Origin: CAJQQY01 sp964352225 | GTDB lineage: Bacteria > Bacteroidota > Bacteroidia > Chitinophagales > Saprospiraceae | Assembly: GCA_964352225.1 (NCBI GenBank) | Contig: CAYGRM010000017.1 | Coordinates: 1-38,068, forward strand | Length of the DNA stretch: 38,068 nt | Direction: 5' to 3' | Shown: positions 9,801 to 17,311 of the stretch, one piece after another | How the letters are laid out: every line of letters begins with the position of its first letter | Numbering within the stretch: the first letter of the stretch is position 1 | The notes under the pieces: generated by a model | Told to the model about the DNA's origin: nothing | Database searches by the model: none | Seen by the model: only the letters and a program-made list of their open reading frames with translations | Program-made: the position numbers and the translations under genes

Positions 9801-10507
9801 CAACAGATACACGGGAGAAAGAAGGCGTTGTCATTTTACAAACCGACAATATCTTATTAGAAAAAAATAAGATAGCTCGTATCCCCATTTTTGCAAAAGA
9901 TTTAGATAAAATTACTGGATTTCAATTCACTCTAAATTTTGATCCTAACCAACTTGAACTATTAAATATTGAAAAAAATATCTTAGCAAAAGAAAACTTC
10001 GGACGAAGATTCCAAGACGAAGGCATCATAACCTGTAGTTGGATTAAGGAAAATCAAAATGAGATTTCTTCCCGAAATCCTTTATTTTACTTAGAGTTCA
10101 AAGCAAAAAATGATTTACTTTTGGCAAATCACTTGTGGCTAAATTCTAAATTAACTTCAGCTGAAGCATATAATATAAAAAATAAAATATATGCAATTGA
10201 TTTATTATTTGAAAATAATGGTGTAAATTCAATTAATCATTCGGATGAAATTCTTCTATTCCAAAATCAACCGAATCCATTTTTAGCATCCACCGAAATA
10301 AAATTTTACACCCCCCTATTCACACAGTTGGAACTTCAGATTTTAGATATTTCGGGGAAAATCATACACACTTATCATACACAAACCCCTGCAGGAATCC
10401 ATCAAATTGACGTAGATAGAAGCATTTTCCCTACGCCTGGAGTTTATCTTTACCGATTAATTACTCCTACGTTTTCGGCAAGTAAGAAAATGATTTTAAT
10501 AAATTAA
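6848..10507 (+). CDS. Large secreted HYR / dockerin / cohesin-like protein with T9SS type A sorting domain
   Basis: A signal peptide covers about residues 1-25. Roughly residues 30-800 are Cys-rich beta-sandwich repeats of the HYR/Ig type, with recurring D-x-x-PP-x-I-x-C-P openings, TDDCSN and TDECGN turns, and V-T-Y-T-A-T-D-like strands; the clearest HYR unit is about 278-367. A carboxypeptidase-regulatory-like fold (about 810-860) leads into a dockerin-like segment with two D-x-N/D-x-S/D calcium loops (DANRSGSLTALD and GDVNGT, about 895-975). A cohesin-like beta domain follows (about 985-1130: GFQFTLNFDP...LELL), and then a type A sorting domain from about 1136 (NQPNPF...). It should be a very large cell-surface protein, probably structural or adhesive. 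The start ATG is followed directly by Lys and a hydrophobic stretch. A hairpin with a T-tract follows the gene. Confidence 0.88.
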   Translation: MKTLTSQWCTILFVCLSFNLFSFTENISNNFCSLDCNGQINLSLPETGFAVITPSMMSSASGCPGILEVHIMDANGVDIGNTVNCDYVGQILMVSVVHPATGNSCWGSVLVEDKLKPTINCVDTEVDCNEDSSPANTGTPIFSDNCSISSNPTFVDVMETLDCSDPLYKAVIKRTWTVTDDNGNTNSCEQNIFIKKLNLTQVTFPPAFTVDCTNPNLDPSNTGEPMVNGIPIGSGCNLMFTKTDGNPFATCGGGYKFIREWLVIEWCTNEIITGNQTIEITDTTPPVIICPDSTSFSTSSNGCFANVILPTPTVTDDCSNFTVTVDFNFPLSGNVYTVPAGTHPVTYTATDECGNSSSCTFDLTIKDLISPIAICDNPTQVSIGTDGTAQVCAITFDDGSTDNCGIDTFLVRKMDDPNFTDCVIFDCSEVGDTVMVVLRVIDECGNYNECMVEAIVDDKLPPTILCPNDLTIECTDLTDPITTFPTIMDNCGLDSMYFVDDSTNFNTCNLTGVILREWFAVDLGGLTDSCIQSITVEDNAELVFTFPEDDTISCTQNFDPDITGRPTVMGGCNDLIEAVLDSVRLNVDDCNEKLFIKWGFYDNCADTFLLDTAIQIIYIIDLDGPVLNGDTIISVFDTDNNCTQLVSFRIDVFDECSDIDTVINDFIGSSIMPGDSVSGLFDVGETVINFTAYDICGNESTFPITIEVIDPFVPSIDCDPVGIALLANESVKIDVASLIPTYFSATDCSPPVQYSFDASTIDDPEVTCDEVIAAGGIITDHIIVTATDGNGLSQNCQLQINIFCGGPLIMSGVIKNELDENLEDVMVHANADMNDMTNLNGTFYFEDPAMGNDYSITPEKNTNPLNGVTTYDLVLISKHILGIQLLDSPYKIIAADANRSGSLTALDLALFRSLILHSIDELPNNTSWRFIGTNYEFDNPAQPLLEDFPESMDCLNLTSSEASINFIGIKVGDVNGTASPNSFVTTDTREKEGVVILQTDNILLEKNKIARIPIFAKDLDKITGFQFTLNFDPNQLELLNIEKNILAKENFGRRFQDEGIITCSWIKENQNEISSRNPLFYLEFKAKNDLLLANHLWLNSKLTSAEAYNIKNKIYAIDLLFENNGVNSINHSDEILLFQNQPNPFLASTEIKFYTPLFTQLELQILDISGKIIHTYHTQTPAGIHQIDVDRSIFPTPGVYLYRLITPTFSASKKMILIN

Positions 10508-10525
10508 GCATACAGACCTTTTGAA

Positions 10526-10630
10526 GAGAAAACGCCTAACGCACTAGCACGGCATTAACGATTTTAATGTATATTCCAAAGACTGATCATTGTATCATTT
10601 CACATAAAATTGTTAGCCGTGCGTTTTTTC
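10526..10630 (+). terminator. Imperfect long hairpin with T-tract after the HYR gene
   Basis: GAGAAAACGC (10526-10535) pairs with GCGTTTTTTC (10621-10630), and inside it CACGGC and TTAAC pair with GTTAG and CCGTG, leaving a 12-base bulge on the left arm and a loop of about 48 bases. The T6 run suggests a weak terminator. The left arm also contains CTAACGCACTAG as an insertion relative to the right arm, which looks like a decayed palindromic element. Confidence 0.5.
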
Positions 10631-10648
10631 TTAAGGTTGCTTAAACAA

Positions 10649-10682
10649 AAAAAAACGTTGCTCAATTGAGCAACGTTTTTTT
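10649..10682. terminator. Perfect palindromic bidirectional terminator
   Basis: The two halves AACGTTGCTCAA and TTGAGCAACGTT are perfect mirror complements, flanked by A7 on the left and T7 on the right. It lies between the convergent HYR gene and the barrel gene and can stop transcription in both directions. Confidence 0.85.
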
Positions 10683-10705
10683 AGTTTAAGAGTATCTCAT
10701 TTTTC

Positions 10706-11398
10706 CTAAAAATGAAAAATAATATAAATCGACGAGGGTAATAAACTTTGAGTTATTCGATTATTATTTATTTCTGGATCAGTATTAAATTGAGGTAAGG
10801 TTTCAAAAGTAGTCAATTGAGCTCTTTCTATATCCAAATAATAAAATGCTGCTTCGGTTCCCAACATTAACCTTGGAGTCAACGAATATTGAACTCCTAT
10901 TGCTAGTCCTCCTCCAACACCAACTTCATTATCTTCCATCACCACTAGATCAAATCCCGAATTAGAAATCCGTTCATCAAATGTTTTTTTCATAATATAA
11001 TCTACTCCAAAAGTACCTAGCCATTTTTTACCAATTGGCATCCGATATTCCAATCCAACTCGCCAATCAAAATTTGATTTTTTTAAAGTCAACTTATCAG
11101 ATGTTCCATCAATAAAACTTTCCGACTCGTCTAATTTCCCTCCAATGCCAGCACGTATTGCAAAATCTTTGTATACTAATTTATAAGTCAAAAAATATGG
11201 ATTTTGATTAGTCGCATCCTCATCAGTTTTTAAAAATTGGGTAATAATCGAAGTCCCAATTCCAATTTCATTAAATAATTGTCTTTCCTTTTTTGTTTCT
11301 TCTGCTGAATTAATTGTGATATTCACCGCTACATCGGATTGCGATTTTCCAAAAAAAGAAAACATCATAACAATACAAATACAAATCGTTTTTAGCAT
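10706..11398 (-). CDS. Outer membrane beta-barrel protein
   Basis: The 230-residue product has a signal peptide (about residues 1-19, cleavage after GKSQ). Alternating hydrophobic strands follow (IGIGTSI, LVYKDFAIRAGIGGK, WRVGLEYRMPIG, WLGTFGVDYI, VGVGGGLAIGVQYSL, LMLGTEAAFYYLDI), ending in a C-terminal FHF, the terminal aromatic expected of barrels. It fits a small 8-strand-like outer membrane protein of the OmpA/OmpX-like 'outer membrane beta-barrel' type; ligand unknown. It starts 18 bases after the end of the frameshifted lipoprotein gene and is probably cotranscribed with it. Confidence 0.75.
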   Translation of the reverse strand: MLKTICICIVMMFSFFGKSQSDVAVNITINSAEETKKERQLFNEIGIGTSIITQFLKTDEDATNQNPYFLTYKLVYKDFAIRAGIGGKLDESESFIDGTSDKLTLKKSNFDWRVGLEYRMPIGKKWLGTFGVDYIMKKTFDERISNSGFDLVVMEDNEVGVGGGLAIGVQYSLTPRLMLGTEAAFYYLDIERAQLTTFETLPQFNTDPEINNNRITQSLLPSSIYIIFHF

Positions 11399-11415
11399 AG
11401 TTTTATTTTTGTTTT

Positions 11416-11683
11416 TTAAAATCTTAGTGGTTTAATTACAACATCACTTACCTCAACATCAGTTAATACTAGCATCATTTTTCCCTCATCATAAAAAGTA
11501 ACTTGAGATTTAAAACTCAAAATTGGATCAATTAGCCTTTGTCCAAGAGCATTGATATTCACCTTCTATTACGTTCACTTGTAAATCAAAGTCAACTTGA
11601 TCTATTTCTTCTTGCTTACAAGAAAAAAACAATGCACTTACAAAAAAGAAAATAAAAACAGGTAAGAGTTTTTTAGTCAACAT
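11416..11683 (-). pseudogene. Small lipoprotein gene interrupted by a frameshift
   Basis: From the ATG at 11683 the frame encodes a basic N-terminus, a hydrophobic stretch and a lipobox-like FFSC (Cys22) followed by KQEE, then a short mature part; it stops at 11528 after 51 residues. Around 11555-11570 the reading continues in another frame (NINALGQRLIDP..., then SFKSQVTFYDEG and a beta-strand-rich end) for about 48 more residues to a stop at 11416. The combined span is 268 bases, that is 3n+1, consistent with one extra base. A stop in the second frame just upstream of the junction places the shift between about 11528 and 11572. The joined product would be an 88-residue lipoprotein ending 17 bases before the barrel gene. 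It could be a true mutation or a sequencing error. Alternatively, only the 51-residue form is made. Confidence 0.6.
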
Positions 11684-11856
11684 AGCTAAGTGGTTTTTCG
11701 AAACTTTATTTTTTTTCTAAACCCAATTTCGTTTTTTTTGTTGGGAAAAAGAAAAACGATTCAACTTATAACGAATTCTTTTATTTAAAAATAAGGTTCG
11801 TACTTTTAAACTTTGTATTTCAATTTTTATTTTTAAAAAATCAACTAATCCTAAAT

Positions 11857-14427
11857 ATGAGAAAAATTTTAACCTTCGCATTTGTAGCATTTACTTTCGT
11901 TTTTGCCTTTTCCCAAAAAAAATCTATCAACTACTTTCTTCCTGATTGCGAGTATGACACTAAAATTCCAACACCCGAATCTGTCCTTGGATATCAAATC
12001 GGAGAGTGGCATGCGAGTCATGACCAAATAGTGATGTACCTGAGAGAACTAGCGAAAGTTTCTCCACGCATCGTAATGGAGGAGTATGCCCGAAGTTATG
12101 AAAACCGACCTTTGTATCATCTTTATATCACTTCAGAGGCAAACCATGCTCGCCTCGATGAGATCCAAAAAGAGCATTCCAAATTATCTCAACCTGATCA
12201 ATCTGCTAGCGTAGATATTTCCAAAATGCCTTCGGTCGTTTACCAAGGATTTAGTATTCATGGAAATGAACCGAGTGGTGGAAATGCAAGCATGCTGGTA
12301 GCTTATCACTTGGCAGCGGGCAAATGCGCAGAGGTCAATGATATTTTAGACAATGTAATTATATTGTTAGATCCAGTTTATAATCCAGATGGATTTCATC
12401 GTTTTTCGACTTGGGCTAATTCTCATAAAAGTAAAAATATGTCTTCCGATCCAAATGATCGAGAGTACAATGAACCTTTTCCAAGAGGTCGAACGAATCA
12501 TTATTGGTTTGACTTAAATCGAGATTGGTTGCTTTTAGCGCATCCTGAAAGTCGAGGTCGTGTTGCAAAATTTCACGAATGGAAACCAAATATTTTGACT
12601 GATCATCATGAAATGGGAACCAACCAAACGTTCTTTTTTATGCCTGGAATTCAAACTCGAATTCATCCTTTGACTCCTAAAAAGAACCAAGAACTAACTG
12701 CAAAAATTGGAACGTTCCATGCCAAGGCTTTGGACAAAATTGGTTCGCTATATTTTACAGAAGAACGCTACGACGATTATTATTATGGCAAAGGTTCAAC
12801 CTATCCTGATGCCAATGGTTCAGTTGGAATTTTGTTTGAGCAAGCGAGTTCGAGAGGTCATGTGCAAGAGACTGACAATGGGGTCTTGACTTTTCCATTC
12901 ACCATTCGTAACCAAACGACGACGGCGATGTCAACCCTTCGAGCTGCCTCTAGCATGCGGGAAGAATTACTAGATTATCAACGTGAATTTTATAAAACCG
13001 CCATACAAGAGGCGAAGAAAGATGCTCGTAAAGGTTATGTTTTTTCTGAACCAAAAGATAAAAGTAGATTGACTCACTTTGTCAATCTATTGCAAAAACA
13101 TGAGATCCAGGTGCAGACTTTACAGCAAAATATTTCTGCAGGTGGAAAGCAATTTGACAAAGAACATTCTTACTTCGTTCCGCTAGAACAACCTCAATAC
13201 CGATTAATCAAATCAGTTTTTGATCCTATCTTCAACTTTGATGATAGTTTATTTTATGATATCTCAGCATTCACCCTTCCGATGGCTTATAATATTGATT
13301 ATCAAGAAGTTATAGGTAAAAAAGCCTTAACCGAAGCTATGCCTTATTTAGGAAAACCAGAAGGAAAAGTGGTGGGTGAAAAAAGTGAGTATGCTTATCT
13401 TTTTGAGTGGAATGAATATTATGCACCGAATGCATTGAATGAATTATTGAGTGAAAATTTGATTGTAAAAGTGGGAACACAACTCTTAAAAATAGAAACT
13501 TCGGAAGGCTTAAAATCATTCGATTATGGAGCGATCCAAATTCCTGTCGGCAATAATCAAAGACGCACCTCATCTGAAATTTTTGACCTCGTAGAAAAAG
13601 TTGCTAGTAAAAATCAACTAAACATTTATGCCGTAAAAACTGGCTTGACCCCAATGGGAAGTGATTTGGGAAGTGGTGATTTTGAAGTTTTAGAAAAACC
13701 AGAAGTGCTACTTTTAGTCGGTAGCGGAGTGAATAGTTATGATGCAGGAGAGGTGTGGCATTTGCTCGATCAGCGATACGATATGCCCATTACAAAAATG
13801 GATGTGAGTCGATTTAGTCAAGCTGACTTGAGTCGATACAATGTTATTGTGATGGTTGATGGAAATTATAATAGCATTTCTAATCAGTCCGATAAACTAA
13901 AAACGTGGGTAATAAATGGAGGCACCTTAATTCCATTCAAAGGAGCTATCAGTTGGGCAAAATCAAAAGGAATTTCCAATGTTACTTTCAAAACTTCTAG
14001 CAATGATAATCAGGCAAATAAAAAACGAAGACCCTATGAAAAACAAGGGGCAGATTCTGGAGCAGAAGTAATTGGTGGTGCTATTTTTTCAACAGAATTA
14101 GATTTGACTCATCCGCTTGGGTTTGGATATCATAGTACCAATTTACCAATTTTCAGACGAGGAACACTTTTCCTTGAGCCTGCTAAAAATCCATATGCGA
14201 CTCCATTGGTTTACACTTCTTCTCCCCTCTTGAGTGGATATATTTCTAAGAAAAATTTAGAAACAATAAGTAATTCTGCTTCGATTGTAGTAAGTGGAAT
14301 GGGTCGAGGAAAAGTCATTAACATGGCAGACAATACTAACTTCCGAGCATTTTGGTATGGAACCAATAAATTATTTGCCAATGCTATTTTCTTTGGTCAT
14401 ATTATTAATGGAGGAACTGCGGAATAG
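11857..14427 (+). CDS. Secreted M14 zinc carboxypeptidase with glutamine-amidotransferase-like C-terminus
   Basis: A signal peptide covers residues 1-20 (ends AFSQ). The M14 metallocarboxypeptidase domain spans about 45-370. The zinc ligands are H135 and E138 in SIHGNEPSG, and the third histidine is H250 in LTDHHEMG. The substrate-binding region YNPDGFHRF and FDLNRDW is present, and the catalytic glutamate is E328 in GILFEQASSRG. After a linker, residues about 615-720 (VLLLVGSGVNSYDAGEVWHL...YNVIVMVDG...WVINGGTLI) have the shape of a class I glutamine-amidotransferase/DJ-1-like fold, as in other long Bacteroidota M14 proteins. No T9SS domain is seen, so it is probably periplasmic or outer-membrane exported. 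It would hydrolyse peptides or amide bonds for nutrient use. Length (856) is normal for this secreted subgroup. It is monocistronic with its own terminator. Confidence 0.92.
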   Translation: MRKILTFAFVAFTFVFAFSQKKSINYFLPDCEYDTKIPTPESVLGYQIGEWHASHDQIVMYLRELAKVSPRIVMEEYARSYENRPLYHLYITSEANHARLDEIQKEHSKLSQPDQSASVDISKMPSVVYQGFSIHGNEPSGGNASMLVAYHLAAGKCAEVNDILDNVIILLDPVYNPDGFHRFSTWANSHKSKNMSSDPNDREYNEPFPRGRTNHYWFDLNRDWLLLAHPESRGRVAKFHEWKPNILTDHHEMGTNQTFFFMPGIQTRIHPLTPKKNQELTAKIGTFHAKALDKIGSLYFTEERYDDYYYGKGSTYPDANGSVGILFEQASSRGHVQETDNGVLTFPFTIRNQTTTAMSTLRAASSMREELLDYQREFYKTAIQEAKKDARKGYVFSEPKDKSRLTHFVNLLQKHEIQVQTLQQNISAGGKQFDKEHSYFVPLEQPQYRLIKSVFDPIFNFDDSLFYDISAFTLPMAYNIDYQEVIGKKALTEAMPYLGKPEGKVVGEKSEYAYLFEWNEYYAPNALNELLSENLIVKVGTQLLKIETSEGLKSFDYGAIQIPVGNNQRRTSSEIFDLVEKVASKNQLNIYAVKTGLTPMGSDLGSGDFEVLEKPEVLLLVGSGVNSYDAGEVWHLLDQRYDMPITKMDVSRFSQADLSRYNVIVMVDGNYNSISNQSDKLKTWVINGGTLIPFKGAISWAKSKGISNVTFKTSSNDNQANKKRRPYEKQGADSGAEVIGGAIFSTELDLTHPLGFGYHSTNLPIFRRGTLFLEPAKNPYATPLVYTSSPLLSGYISKKNLETISNSASIVVSGMGRGKVINMADNTNFRAFWYGTNKLFANAIFFGHIINGGTAE

Positions 14428-14454
14428 AAATAACAGTATATTTTCTTTCAAAAG

Positions 14455-14490
14455 AAAAACTCATCTCTTTTTCAAGAGGTGAGTTTTTTT
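14455..14490 (+). terminator. Intrinsic terminator of the M14 peptidase gene
   Basis: AAAAACTCATCTCTT pairs with AAGAGGTGAGTTTTT (one G-T wobble), followed by a T7 run, 27 bases after the stop codon. Confidence 0.85.
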
Positions 14491-14880
14491 GTTGTAGGAG
14501 GTAATTAAAATAGTTTTTCAATGCTTTATGCTGCTAAGCCATTCTCATCATGATCAAAAAAAAACCTCATAGGAATCACCACCTCAATCAAGAAGCAGCG
14601 ATTACCCCTAAGCGTGTGTAATTGTAATTATGTCTTATATTTTCATCATATAAATACTCACCAATGGATGAGGACATAGCTACAACTCTGTGTTTATTTA
14701 AAACACATTTTGAATAAAATTTTATGATGCTAAAAGTGAAAATGGCCGAATATTTTCACACTAAAGGTATGTAGTAAATCGCTCTCAAACTAAGAGTGCG
14801 TTTAAAGACATCACAATTTATTAAAACTAATTTAAAAATTTCAAAAAAAAGAGGAATATTATTATTGTGCTGAGGGCTAA
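14491..14880. other. Gene-free stretch
   Basis: No coding region or RNA gene is recognisable. The only structure seen is a short hairpin, GTGAAAAT (14736-14743) with ATTTTCAC (14752-14759), and a weaker one near 14780-14800. Confidence 0.4.
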
Positions 14881-14918
14881 AAATACAAAAGCCCGATAAT
14901 CAATTGATTATCAGGCTT
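14881..14918 (-). terminator. Intrinsic terminator of tRNA-fMet
   Basis: On the minus strand, AAGCCTGATAATCAA pairs with TTGATTATCGGGCTT (one mismatch position) and is followed by TTTTGTATTT. It starts seven bases after the tRNA 3' end. Confidence 0.85.
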
Positions 14919-14924
14919 CCTTTG

Positions 14925-14997
<73 letters not shown>

Positions 14998-15072
14998 ATA
15001 TTACCATTCAATAACGACTGACAAGCTTTTTTTCTATTCATTAATAGATGACCGCTCTGCGATATTGGACTG

Positions 15073-15103
15073 CAAAAGTAAAGTCTTTTTTGAATTAAAC
15101 AAA
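15073..15103 (-). promoter_or_regulatory. Consensus Bacteroidota promoter of tRNA-fMet
   Basis: On the minus strand TTTG (15100-15103) is followed after 19 bases by TACTTTTG (15073-15080), a perfect TTTG-N19-TAnnTTTG promoter. Transcription should start near 15066, giving a leader of about 70 bases before the mature tRNA. Confidence 0.75.
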
Positions 15104-15142
15104 CAATTTGCAACTTATTTCTAAAGTTAATTTTAAATAATT

Positions 15143-15150
15143 TAATTTTG
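15143..15150 (+). promoter_or_regulatory. -7 box of the aminotransferase gene
   Basis: TAATTTTG matches TAnnTTTG and lies 45 bases before the start codon. No TTG is found at the -33 distance. It is back to back with the tRNA promoter. Confidence 0.4.
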
Positions 15151-15194
15151 CACCACATTTGGATATTCTTCCTTAACCTTATTAGCATCCTTTT

Positions 15195-16412
15195 ATGAAA
15201 AAAATACCTTTTTCTCCTCCCAAAATGGACAAAGCAATTGTCGATGAAGTCGTGGCAACTTTGAATTCCGGTTGGATCACAACTGGCCCTCGAACAAAGG
15301 CACTCGAAAAAGAAGTAGAAAAATTAGCCCAAGTTCCTCGCGTGCTTTGTGTTAATTCTTGCACGGGGGGGTTGGAGTTAGTCATGAGATGGTTGGGCAT
15401 TCAGGAAGGTGATGAAGTCATCGTTCCAGCCTTCACTTACTGTGCAACTGCCAATGTCGTTTTGCATTGTGGCGCAAAGCCTATTATGGTAGATATTAAG
15501 TCAGACGATTTTACGATCAACATCGAAGCGATAAAGCAAGCTATTACTACAAAAACCAAAGCCATCGTTCCTGTCGATCTGGGTGGAATGCCAATTAACT
15601 ATTCCGAGCTTCTTAGTTTAGTCAATTCTGATGAAGTTAAAAATCAATTTCACCCTCGAACTGATATTCAAAAGCAATTAAATCGAATCGCAGTCGTCAC
15701 CGATGCCGCTCATTCGATTGGAGCGCGTTATCTCGGTCAACCTGCAGCGAAGCAAGCTGATGTAACTGTCTTTTCTTTTCATGCAGTTAAAAATTTAACA
15801 ACTGCTGAAGGTGGAGCGATTTGCTTAAACTTGCCTAACTCTTTTGATGCAGATGAAATTTATACCAAATTAAATTCTAAAACGGTTCATGGTCAATCCA
15901 AAGACGCCTTAGCCAAGTTTGGAAATAACTCTTGGGAATATGATGTCGTCGAAGCGGGTTACAAATTCAATATGCCTGATGTGTTAGCGGCAATAGGTTT
16001 AGTAGAAATCAAACGATACCAACAAGAAACCTTGCCAAAACGCAAGGCGATTTTTGATCTTTATACTCAACTTTTATCCAAGTATGATTGGGCAGAATTG
16101 CCCGTCTATGAAACAGAAGAAAAAGTCTCTTCTTACCATTTATATTTATTGCGCATAAAAAATATTTCCCTAGAGCAGCGCAATGCTATCATTCAACGTA
16201 TTTTCGATGCGGGCGTTTCTGTTAATGTTCATTATAAGCCTTTGCCTGAGCTAACGCTTTATAAATCAATGGGTTATGAGTCAAAAAACTATCCTGTTTC
16301 ACTCGACACTTTTCATCGGGTGATTACTTTGCCAGTTTTTTATGATTTGGAAAAAGAACAAGTGGAACAAGTCGTGGAAGTAATTGTAGAGGCTGTTGAA
16401 CATTTTTTATAA
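15195..16412 (+). CDS. DegT/DnrJ/EryC1/StrS family PLP aminotransferase (sugar aminotransferase)
   Basis: The 405-residue protein has the full fold-type I layout of this family: N-terminal FSPPKMDK...SGWITTGPRT (substrate loop), NSCTGGLELVM (phosphate-binding Gly-rich turn), VPAFTYCATAN, D170 in VVTDAAHSIGA (pyridine N contact), and the Schiff-base lysine K199 in FSFHAVKNLTTAEGGAI. The family transfers an amino group, usually from glutamate, to a 4-keto sugar nucleotide. The nearby phosphoglycosyl transferase and 4,6-dehydratase suggest it converts a UDP-4-keto-6-deoxy-HexNAc to the 4-amino sugar, as PglE does. The exact sugar cannot be read from sequence. An insert around residues 140-165 (extra charged helix) is longer than in short members. 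It is first of three plus-strand glycan genes. Confidence 0.93.
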   Translation: MKKIPFSPPKMDKAIVDEVVATLNSGWITTGPRTKALEKEVEKLAQVPRVLCVNSCTGGLELVMRWLGIQEGDEVIVPAFTYCATANVVLHCGAKPIMVDIKSDDFTINIEAIKQAITTKTKAIVPVDLGGMPINYSELLSLVNSDEVKNQFHPRTDIQKQLNRIAVVTDAAHSIGARYLGQPAAKQADVTVFSFHAVKNLTTAEGGAICLNLPNSFDADEIYTKLNSKTVHGQSKDALAKFGNNSWEYDVVEAGYKFNMPDVLAAIGLVEIKRYQQETLPKRKAIFDLYTQLLSKYDWAELPVYETEEKVSSYHLYLLRIKNISLEQRNAIIQRIFDAGVSVNVHYKPLPELTLYKSMGYESKNYPVSLDTFHRVITLPVFYDLEKEQVEQVVEVIVEAVEHFL

Positions 16413-16421
16413 TCAAAAATT

Positions 16422-16558
16422 GTAACTATTCAGCGTTATATTTTTAAACGCGGAGACGGAGAGCCGCAGCAAATTTTTCTTTGAAAAATTTAAAAAACTC
16501 TGTGTCTCCCCGTCTCCGTGTTCAAAAATATTGGAGTAACCTGATGCTGAATAATTAC
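16422..16558. repeat. Long complex inverted repeat between glycan genes
   Basis: Outer arms GTAACTATTCAGC (16422-16434) and 16546-16558 pair at 12 of 13 positions. Inner arms around AACGCGGAGACGG and its complement CCGTCTCCGTGTT pair with few mismatches. The apex is AAATTTTTC/GAAAAATTT with a 3-base loop. The 137-base element begins nine bases after the aminotransferase stop. The GGAGACGG-type core resembles palindromic repeats that recur in some Bacteroidota genomes. There is no T-tract. Confidence 0.85.
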
Positions 16559-16572
16559 CAAAAAAAAAATTC

Positions 16573-17163
16573 TTGAAGAGAATATTTGACATATTATTTT
16601 CTGTAAGTGTATTGTTACTACTTTTTCCAATTTTGTTCATCATTGGTATTTTGATTATTTTGGAATCACGTGGAGGGATGTTTTTTTCGCAAAAAAGGAT
16701 TGGAAAAAATGAACAACCCTTTCAGATTTTAAAATTTAGAACCATGTTTTTAGACTCTGAAAAAAAAGGTCAAATAACCGTTGGAAATAGAGATCCTAGA
16801 ATTACACGAGTCGGTTTTTTTTTGAGAAAATATAAATTAGATGAGTTACCACAATTTTGGAATGTGTTGATTGGAGAAATGAGTATTGTTGGCCCACGAC
16901 CAGAGGTACCTTATTATGTGAGTTTTTATGACGAAAAACAAAGGCAAGTTTTCAAAGTAAAACCAGGAATTACAGATTACGCTTCGCTAAAATATTTTGA
17001 TGAAAATGTTCTTTTGGGAAAAAGTAAAAATCCAGAAAAAACTTACATCGAAGAAATTATGCCTCAAAAACTAGCACTCAATTTGGAGTACGTCAATCAA
17101 CATGATTTTTTAACCGACTTAAAAATTATTGGAAAAACAGCATTGAGAGTTTTAAAAAAATAA
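16573..17163 (+). CDS. PglC-like polyprenyl-phosphate sugar-1-phosphate transferase
   Basis: The start is a TTG at 16573: there is no in-frame ATG nearby and an upstream stop limits extension, and the KRIFDILFS opening is the usual N-terminus. The 196-residue product is the minimal monotopic phosphoglycosyl transferase: one N-terminal re-entrant hydrophobic helix (about 5-28), then GGMFFSQKRIGKN, FKFRTM-like ILKFRTMF, DELPQFWNVLIGEMSIVGPRP (the DE catalytic pair region and GPRPE), and KPGITDYAS. It moves a sugar-1-phosphate from a UDP-sugar to undecaprenyl phosphate at the inner membrane, the first step of lipid-linked glycan assembly. Length equals PglC-type enzymes and lacks the four-helix N-terminus of WbaP. 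Neighbours suggest a modified amino sugar as substrate. The A-rich run just before the TTG is unusual. Confidence 0.92.
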   Translation: MKRIFDILFSVSVLLLLFPILFIIGILIILESRGGMFFSQKRIGKNEQPFQILKFRTMFLDSEKKGQITVGNRDPRITRVGFFLRKYKLDELPQFWNVLIGEMSIVGPRPEVPYYVSFYDEKQRQVFKVKPGITDYASLKYFDENVLLGKSKNPEKTYIEEIMPQKLALNLEYVNQHDFLTDLKIIGKTALRVLKK

Positions 17164-17176
17164 AATGAATGAATAC

Positions 17177-17247
17177 TTTTCACCACATAGGCACATAGGA
17201 AACATAGATTCCCTCATTATGAATCTATGTTTCCTATGTGGTGAAAA
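17177..17247. repeat. Inverted repeat with an 8-base duplication in one arm
   Basis: The right arm (17221-17247) is the exact complement of the left arm (17177-17211) except that the left arm holds a tandem duplication of CACATAGG (17184-17191 and 17192-17199). It forms a 27-bp stem with an 8-base bulge and 9-base loop. It starts 13 bases after the PglC-like gene and has no T-tract. Confidence 0.88.
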
Positions 17248-17311
17248 ATTACACTCTAATTTTAAATAACAATACATTTACACAAATCCATAATTCTACA
17301 AAAAAAACAAA

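Noticed and set aside
10534..10619. Integron attC-like site (GCCTAAC ... GTTAGCC)
   Set aside because: The left part fits RYYYAAC but the right part (GTTAGCC) does not fit GTTRRRY, and the left heptamer lies in the bulge rather than in the stem. No integrase gene is near.
14491..14880. Small gene or ncRNA in the gene-free stretch
   Set aside because: Only short weak hairpins and no promoter-terminator pair or sustained frame were found.
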